NCBI GenBank assembly: GCA_030248065.1
Contig: JASAMV010003052.1
Coordinates: 81,154 to 145,153 of the forward strand
Source of the DNA: Rhynchonema sp. JSB1_4
Lineage: Eukaryota > Nematoda > Chromadorea > Monhysterida > Xyalidae
Direction of reading: 5' to 3'
DNA: 64,000 nucleotides
In this document: piece by piece, positions 56,556 to 64,000 of the stretch
How the letters are laid out: each line of letters opens with the position of its first letter
Position numbering within the stretch: the stretch's first letter is position 1
The notes under the pieces: model-generated
Told to the model about the DNA's origin: nothing
What the model saw: the letters and a program-made list of their open reading frames with translations, nothing else
The model's database searches: none
Position numbers and translations under genes: made by a program

Positions 56556-59500
56556 CTAGACATCCAGAGCGTCGATGGCTCTCTTCATAGTCTGCACCAG
56601 CCTCCAAACATCATCGAAACTATTGTACAAATGGATAGGGGCCAGACGCAGCACGTTCGGATGGCGTTTGTCCAACTGAAGTGTGGATCGGTGCATGAAA
56701 CATTCTTTGCAGTTAACCCATCAAGTGAACTCTCCCCAATTAAATCATGTCATGCGATCTTTTCACGGATGCTGTACATCCGCGGATTATTCGTAAAATT
56801 TTCTCTGGGCTTTGTGATATGGGGCTCGAGCACTACTAAGTTCGAGCAGCGTTGGAAGCAGTTGTTTACTGGTTTTCGATAAGCAGTTTTTACGCTGGTC
56901 ACAATTTTTAGTTCGTGAACTGCAACACGGGTAACGCGACGCAAAACTCCACCTCCATCCCCACTGATACAGTGTGCCAAAAAGTTGGATGGCCCAAAAC
57001 GCAGCCGGTGCGGGTGGTCGTCAAAAAACTTCCGAGCTCGGAGGAATAATCTGAATGCTTTCAGAGGCCCACTCACCGCGACACCCCTCGCCACCAGTTG
57101 TTTGTACATTTGTTCAATGGGCAGATTGAACATCACTGACAGTTGACATCCGCGCTCCTCTGGGTTGGCCGGTGTGAGGATCTTGCAGTTCACTTTTTGA
57201 TCGGCACCGAAATTTGTGCTGAGCAAAAATTCGAGATATGCGGTGAGTAGGAGCGATTTTTGACGCAGCTGCGACATTGTGGTTTGACCGAATACGTCTA
57301 GACTGGCTTGCATGGCGCAAACCAGCAGGATGGATGGATTGGAGATACGGTAGCCTTGCGCCCCCGGGCTCAGGTCCAGTTCTGAAATGGAATATTCGAC
57401 AGCGAATAATTCAATTCAATAGTAGTCCAACAGAATTCAAAAAAATAAGTTTCAAACTGCAATTGTCAACTGCACATAAATAAATTTATGACACACAACT
57501 CACTGTTGTCCATTCGGAATCGTGTCTTATGATCATGCGACCACCAGCCCAGCAGTTTCGGGTAGTCGTTGTGCGCGTGACGTTGGTGAACAAATGCGCC
57601 CGCTATGCCACCGGCGCCTGCAATTATATTTGATGACAGCGTTCTTATTTTTGTTTTCGCTTTTGTGTTTGGAGTGACTGTGAACCAAACAAAAACAAAA
57701 TTAGCAATTTTGTTGACTGCGCTTGAAATACAAGTGGACCTGGTGTAACATTTTCTGTTGTCAATGTTGGTTGGTGAGTTAGACCTTGGCCCAAACACTG
57801 GCAGAGCTCGCGAACAGTTTCTGTTGTAGACATAATAAAGCGTCGTTTAAAATTGCAAAAAACACGGTCATTTGCCAGACGAACAATAACAACGCGGTCA
57901 TCAGGTGTGTCCCTAACTTTACGGTGGGTGCTCTGAGTGATCGCAATTTCCTTGTTTGAACTGCAGTTTGAAAAAAGATCGACAAAAAATGTTAAAATAT
58001 TTATATTTAACAAATATGATTAAAATTATAACCTGTACACATATATTTATACGAGCACCAAGCAGCAAAGTCCACGTTCCAATCGTGCAGATGCAAAGGG
58101 ACGTTACCGACAGCGTGTGCCAGATCCCAGCCAACGACGCACCCCTGAAAAATCAGGGAAAATTATGGAAGATGCGAAATAAAGTAAGCGACTGGTGATC
58201 ACGTCTTGGTGATCGGATCGGTCCTCATTTAGTTTTGGTCACGTTCTTTATTAGCACGTCCTTTACCCTGGTTGGAATTATTGAGTAGGCGACTACCGTG
58301 GGACACCGGCCCCGAAGTTCGGGACAGCGACGGGTTTTGGGTCCCGAATCCCGCACCCGCAAGTCCCAAACTCTAACCATTCGCAGAATATGTATTACGT
58401 TTATTTTTTCATCCGGTTGGGCTTATTTTGACTAAAAATCGTTTATTCTTTGCATCGGTCTTATATCAATACCCAAGAGACTTTCAGCTGAATTCGAGCG
58501 ACAAAGTTTGAAATATATAGCCGCAAAATCTCCACTTTTCACACGATCAAAAATAACTGTTCTGGTCCTAGTCCTGATTTTGGAAAAGTCCCGATCCAGA
58601 ATCTCAATCCCGAAAGTTTATTTGCTTAGTCCAGATCCCGATCCTGGTACCGAACTTGCGATCCCGTTTAAACCCTACTCTCGACATAATATCCCCAATA
58701 TGCAACAAACGACCTGTCCGAGCCCATCCCATTACCGAGCTTGAAATAATGTCTTCCATAATAATGTGCTAACCGCCTTTACCTTTGCCCGCGCGTGTGC
58801 AGTGATTGTTTTCATGTCGAATAATTGTCCGGTGTAATACTGCACACCACTGAAGAGCACCAACGCGATTTCAGAACTGCGACGGTCCAACACTTCGAGT
58901 ATGTCTTCAGTTCGTAAAGTGTGTTCGTTCTGGGGATAAATGAAGTGTTCGGTTTTACTGTGTTCTTGGTTTTCCCATTTCAACCCGCCGGGTGTTTTCC
59001 CAGGCGGCCGGTGCATCAGGTCATCATCGGTGCGAACGCATTAGATGGCCAATTGGGTGACCCCAAGAACATGCGCGAGCTGGTTTTATGTTCAAAGAAG
59101 GCAGCGGCCATTATGTTCCACTGGCGACGACCTGGTGCACCGACCGTAAATGAAAAGCGTCAATAGAAAATAATGATAATACATACGTAGATGTACTGCA
59201 CAACCGACCGAGCTTATAGCGGAAAAATGAGAAAAATTCTGCGCTTAGGTTCTGCGCGTGTGTCTCAGACAATAACCACCACGACCGCCAAATTATAGCG
59301 TTGTGTTTTTCGTTCGCATATTGCTGGCTGGGTGATGTTTCACACCTGATACATAAGCGAACCTGTCTGGGTTCCACACAGATCATCGCCTCTTCCGGCT
59401 TGAAGCCGTGCAACCGAATCTGTGACTCAATACAGTAATGGTCGGACGGAAAGGCCCCAGCCTCGAGCAAAACCTTGAATCGCTCAGGGGTCGGTCGGTA

Positions 59501-60587
59501 GAATGAGGTCTGGAAAAGGTACGTATAGATCAGTGTTTCAAAAACAACAGTTTCTAAATTTATTACATCAACCAAAACCGACCAGCAACACATGCAAGTT
59601 GACGGTTAATCCATTCATTATGGCCACTTCATCCTCGCGTGCCCCGACCAGCACAGCATTGCCCGGCACAACATGCTCGTCGCAGTACATCCACGGCACT
59701 GCACCATGCTCGTGACCGTGCACACCACTGTATAGGGAGGGGGTGAAACATTAGGTGGGTTGTGGATGTTTATGATGTTGGGCACTACTACGGATTGATG
59801 AAGACCTGATGCACCCCTGATCCGTGAAAACACATCGCGATGGGCAACCACAAACAGGAAGCATTGCCCGGTACTGCATGCCCGTCGCAGTACATCCAGG
59901 ATCCAGGGCACTGAGCCGCGCTGCTCATGCCACGGTGAGTCCACTAGGGTGGGTGAAACATGAACTTGTTTGTGACTTTGATGTGCACATTAATATGCAG
60001 CTTGGCACTTCACCTACGGGCAGTTAGCTAAACTATTATGAACTGAGCCTAGTACTTTGCCTAGCAAAACCCACTCACATTTTCGCCCATTTATCCAATT
60101 CCCTGTCAATATGAGTCTTGACGCCCTTGGGCTGAAGTCCCAACGATGCGCCGATCATGTAAATACAGTCGTCAGATGGATTGACCAGTGATTGGTCAGC
60201 TGAAAAGGGCTAATCAACATTTTTTAAAAACAACCACCAACCCACATTTTTCAAATTTTTGACATTCATCATAAGGTTAAACTTTGTGATCGTCTGACCG
60301 GTGTGACCACAACAAGGCGTATTCGATCCCAACTTACAATGACAACAGGATCAGGGTGTAGGTTGATCAGGGCAACCCGATCCGATCGCCAAGTATTTTT
60401 GTGAGACCAAAATAATTTGTTTTTCTTGCTCACCGCCGTGAATTTCGCCCATTTTCGGATAGAAGAACTGCTGTCTCAAATGTCGAAGTTCATCTTTTGA
60501 GTCCATAAATTTCGCAAATTCAGCAGTTTGGATATCCAATTGATTGGACTTAGCCAAATCGAGTAGCGTTTTTGTGGGTTCGTACAT
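56556..60587 (-). CDS. Kynureninase
   Basis: PLP-dependent hydrolase of tryptophan catabolism; it converts kynurenine or 3-hydroxykynurenine to (hydroxy)anthranilate and alanine, in the cytosol. Exons on the minus strand: 60587-60434, 60199-60079, 59727-59583, 59509-59363, 58929-58783, 58144-58033, 57617-57504, 57381-57077, 56675-56556; phases close, giving 454 aa (normal). Blocks: [67 protein letters not shown] then [48 protein letters not shown] with the PLP lysine; [28 protein letters not shown]; and [17 protein letters not shown] at the end. The start is the first ATG in the exon, and a further upstream exon is not excluded. One intron carries a decayed duplicate of the 59727-59583 exon. 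Confidence 0.93.
59009..59145. mobile_element. Complete copy of dispersed GGTGCACCAGGTCATC MITE
   Basis: A 137-bp copy starting cggtgcatcaggtcatc and ending gacgacctggtgcaccg. The ends are inverted repeats, so the dispersed repeat is itself a tiny inverted-repeat element. It lies in a kynureninase intron. Confidence 0.7.
59861..59960 (-). pseudogene. Decayed duplicate of a kynureninase exon
   Basis: The stretch from gcattgcccggtactgcatg to gtcgcagtacatcca matches the functional exon (59656-59693) with few changes. It is then followed by an insertion and frameshift, and by the same intronic word gggtgaaaca found just beyond the functional exon. The reading frame is broken, so it is not usable as an alternative exon. 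Confidence 0.75.
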
Positions 60588-62150
60588 TTTTTGGTATTTT
60601 GGGTATTTTTTCAAGCAGCGGAATGTCGTGTGGTTTGCAAATAAAAGTTTGTAAGACCAAGACCAACAGCACGTGTTTTACACTCAATTTATTTTGTCAC
60701 GTGGTTCAGCACTGACTTTGTAAACATACACGCAGAAATGCTGTCATTTCCAATTAAATGATACTCGCTTGTAATCAGAAAACCGCAGTTGCAAAACTTG
60801 TGCGCACTTTAGATTGTTTTAACTGGTCTGGTTACACAGAAGCAAACCGTCAGTGTAAGGTAGACCAAACAGTTGTTACCGTGTGCACAACATTATTATT
60901 TTATCAGCGCTAAAGCCTAACTTTTTCTTTTATTGCTCACTTTTCGGTCCATCAACCCCAACCGGAGTCAGCGCACTATTTGTGATGATAAACTTACGCT
61001 TCACAAATATAGCGTCACAGAGTCCTCAGGGTCAGAGCATAAAGCCAGCACGTATGTGTTTTGCTGGTCACGGGGCCATCTGTGGTGCATTCGCACTGAT
61101 GATGACCTGGTGCACCGCCGGCCAGTAAAACCATGTTGAAACAATTGGACGTGAGGCATCAGTTTCACTCTGATTTATCAAACATAGATTGATAATACTG
61201 CACTGTAATGGGATTTGAGAACTTGCGGAGTAAACTTTCAGGTCAAAATGTTCGAAAGTGGTCCACCTCATAATTTTTGCTCACCACTAAGCAGATCGAT
61301 AAATAAAACACTATGCACTGAAACAAAATACGATCCAAACAATAACAGTGCGTATTATTTCAGATTGAAACAAAGTTTTCGACAACCCCCGCCGAGGTGT
61401 TATGGTGACTTCATTTTTGCCAAATATAAGGTTACACACTCGGCGAAATAAATGTTACGCACGGCAAATTCCGGTAAAAAATACCCTGTTTGCCTCCTGA
61501 AGCCAGAGCACAACTCTGATCTGCATTTTAGCTGCCAGCTTTTCGACGGACCATACGTAAAACCACAGCATAACAACTGCTTGCAAGCAAAAGTGTTCCT
61601 TTGCTCAGCTTATAGCGCATCTTTTCGTTTAACTTATGAACAACAACAACAACTGCTTTTGCGCAGTAGCCAAAAGTCACAGTGTTGTGGCGCTTTCACT
61701 TTTGAATGTGCGACTTTGAATTTCTTCCAACCGCTGGCGAATTTAACGATTGTTCGGTGTAGCTGGCTGGCTTTCTGGCAAAAGCGCAAGGGCAGAGATG
61801 TGCTTCAGTGACGAATTATAAATGTCACGAAGTTTGCGGTCAAACTGAGCAGAATAGCATGGTTATTCGAACGACCACGCAGTGTTGGTGGGTGTTTTTC
61901 GTGGCATTTATTGCACAACGAAGCTCATTTTTTGGCAGCACTGTTGATACAGAGTTCAAGTCTGCGTCAGTGGCGCTATTATAAACTTTTAGAGTTTTGT
62001 GTCGAATCTTGCACTGGTTTCTGGGCTTGTAGTCTTCGAAAAGTTGCAGTGAACTCGAAGGATCTGGGTTGTTTTCAGAGAATATTAATATTCCCACGCA
62101 ACCAGATTTTCGCTAAAAAAATCCCACACTTCTTCTTCACATAATCCAAA
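60588..62150. other. Divergent promoter region, kynureninase and syntrophin
   Basis: About 1.56 kb between two divergent start codons. One fragment of the dispersed repeat lies at about 61085-61123. Otherwise no gene or RNA was recognised. Promoters for both genes are expected here. Confidence 0.5.
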
Positions 62151-63964
62151 ATGTCAAGCACGACGGGTGGTGGAAGATCAAAGGCACACAACAGCAGAAG
62201 GCATCGGCAGGTGGATGTGGTAAGCGTATTTGACAGAAAGTATGACATTTTTTTATATTTTATGAGGAAAAGTAACCGTCCTTGGGTAAAAATTTTAACC
62301 CATCATGCTTAGTCGTCCGAAAAATTTCGCAAACCCTCCCAAGAAGCTTGTTTTGATTAATAAATAATTGCGGAAATGATTCCACTGACTTGGTTGTCAT
62401 CAAAATTCACCAATTCAATAGTGGAAACAGTGAAGATCAGGAAATCAGTGAAAGACGATAGGAAACTAATCATAAAGGTGAAGATAAAGCGTTGTTCTGT
62501 TGTGAAACACAGCTCGGCTGGGTGATCCTGTTTTGTTTTATGATCAAGAGCCATGACAAAAGTGTTTTTTTTGCGTAATTGAATCTTTCTGTGACGTACA
62601 TCGAGCAGCAGGATAAAACATCTTGGTTGGATCGGATTGAATCTGATCGGACATTTTCTTTAATGGAAGATGCTTTATCGAGATTTACTGATGCCATTGA
62701 TTTTGACCAGCGCGTAGGACGTTTTATGAAGAACGACTTTTACACTGGTCAAGCTGCCATAGTACCAGCAGCTATTTCCGAAAATACATACGTCTCCGTT
62801 AAAATATGTCCGGCAGATTGCTTCGGTGACCATAATTTGGTACCGGCATCACATAGTGAGCTACGTACATACTGACATAGTGCCATTGTGTTCCCCGCGG
62901 TGTCCCGGGCCATCTTAGCTCATTATTTCATCACACACAGATCCAACATGGCAGGGTGCTACTGAGTGACGGTCAAGGTCGGGGTCGGCCGGCGCGATTG
63001 GAGTTGACCAAAGACGCACTCACAATTCAAATACCGATCGATGCCGAAGACGTGGGCTCGATCGATGTGAATGAATTCGATATTGGCACACGGACGGTGG
63101 TCATACAGAGGAACAAGGTTGGGCCAAACGGAGATATATTATAGTCGTAATTGACAATGGCCGATATAAAAACTTGCTCATCGTATCGGATCGGGCCTGA
63201 CCTTGGTCGCGTGTGATCTTTGGCATTCAAACTGAGCAGGACAGGGGCGATCGCATTCGGTGATCACGGTTGTCACCGCCCAATGTATCCTTCACGGGAA
63301 GACCGCTCCATGTTCAGACCCAAAACCAATTTGGATGAAGGCCCAAGCTCCTGATAGCTGTATCTATATTGCTTTCGTCACCTTTGCCTGTTTCTGCTAT
63401 AGCAGCTCTGATGAATAATGGCAGCATTACATACAAAGTTTATACGACATTTTGTTTGTTTCATTTTTTCAGGATGGCGGACTTGGCCTGTCCCTCAAAG
63501 GCGGCAGTGATGTGGCACCAGACATGCCTGTGTTGGTGTAGAAAATCGCCAATACAAATTTCGGTCAGTTTTTAGCACATTTTGGTCAAATTTAAAAAAA
63601 AACTAAAAAAATTCGTTTCAGTTGATCAAGCGTCGAACGCGCAGTTATTCGTGGGTGACGCGTTGCTTGAAGTGAATGGAGTGAATCTTGAGGGCAAAAC
63701 GCACGAGCAGGTGGTGAAAACGTTGAAGGAAGCTGGCGATCAGGTGCAAGACAATAATAATAAATAATTTAACAAAGATGACTTTTGTTATTTTTCTCTT
63801 GAAAACTGTAGCAAACAATTCAGGTGCGCCTGACCGTACGCCACTACACGCACATGGCACCGTACCTGAAGTCGACCGAATCATTCAAGTCACGATCCCG
63901 CAGCTCGAGCGCACTCCCGATGACACCAAGAGCACAGAGTGAGCTCACCATGGGCACTTGGAAG
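62151..63964 (+). CDS. Gamma-type syntrophin, 5' part (runs off the window)
   Basis: Adaptor of the dystrophin complex at the cell membrane. Exons seen: 62151-62219, 62941-63117, 63473-63563, 63622-63743, 63824-63964, with matching phases. The second exon holds the split PH-like start (HGRVLLSD…RLELTKDALTIQ) and RTVVIQRNK. The PDZ domain follows: GGLGLSLKGGSD with its GLGLS carboxylate-binding loop, QLFVGDALLEVNG, THEQVVKTLKEAG. Then VRLTVRHYTHMAPYL leads to the second PH half. Codon 63539-63541 is an in-frame TAG between MPVLV and KIANTNF, inside the PDZ domain, where relatives have one ordinary residue. Either the gene is broken, the base is an error, or a 12-nt gtgttggtgtag piece (63530-63541) is removed. 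The gene continues past 64000. Confidence 0.82.
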
Positions 63965-64000
63965 GTACAGTACTCGCATATTTTAGACACAAAGGCTTGC

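Noticed and set aside
62579..62875. 98-codon open frame between the first two syntrophin exons
   Set aside because: It begins at a TTG, has no recognised similarity, and is not needed for the syntrophin exon phases. It is probably a chance frame.

Overview
This is nuclear DNA from an animal, most likely a nematode. All genes are split by GT-AG introns with T-rich 3' splice sites (…tttcag). An interstitial run of the nematode telomere unit TTAGGC (read here as GCCTAA) lies inside one intron. The protein set (GT11 fucosyltransferase, membrane-tailed SOD-like proteins, Kir channel, RSF1, MIC27) also fits. Exon coordinates below were read by hand from splice sites, frame and family similarity. 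For seven genes (GPCR, QSOX, Kir, PIG-C, RSF1, MIC27, kynureninase) the exon phases close from start to stop; in QSOX this depends on a proposed 32-nt intron.

Layout: 1-4.3 kb has no gene. At 4.3-6.8 kb a GnRH/AKH-type peptide GPCR (+) faces a GT11 fucosyltransferase (-, 6.9-10.2 kb) tail to tail, with about 110 bp between the stops. The fucosyltransferase has a GC-AG intron holding a 1.1 kb near-perfect palindrome, and a second intron with an 8-bp-TSD MITE. At 11.6-15.4 kb are two tandem SOD-fold genes (+) that keep the zinc ligands but lose the copper ligands and end in a membrane anchor. QSOX (+, 18.3-21.3 kb) is tail to tail with an inward-rectifier K+ channel (-, 21.8-24.6 kb). A TMEM272-like four-TM protein (-, 26.5-28.0 kb) and the GPI-GlcNAc transferase subunit PIG-C (-, 29.0-31.1 kb) follow.

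From 29 to 41 kb the DNA is a mosaic of G/C-run-rich MITEs nested inside each other. They occupy one PIG-C intron, the 31.1-38.0 kb intergenic stretch and the 3.0 kb first intron of RSF1. Two groups can be told apart by ends and target duplications: hAT-like (CAGTG/CAGGG ends, 8-bp duplications) and TA-flanked Tc1/mariner-like. A LINE fragment lies among them.

RSF1 (+, 38.0-53.0 kb) is a 20-exon chromatin-remodelling gene of 1,369 codons. MIC27/APOO (+, 53.8-56.2 kb) is tail to tail with kynureninase (-, 56.6-60.6 kb). The latter is divergent from a gamma-type syntrophin (+, from 62.15 kb, cut by the window end) that carries an in-frame TAG inside its PDZ domain. The genes are unrelated housekeeping, signalling and membrane functions; no operon is evident.
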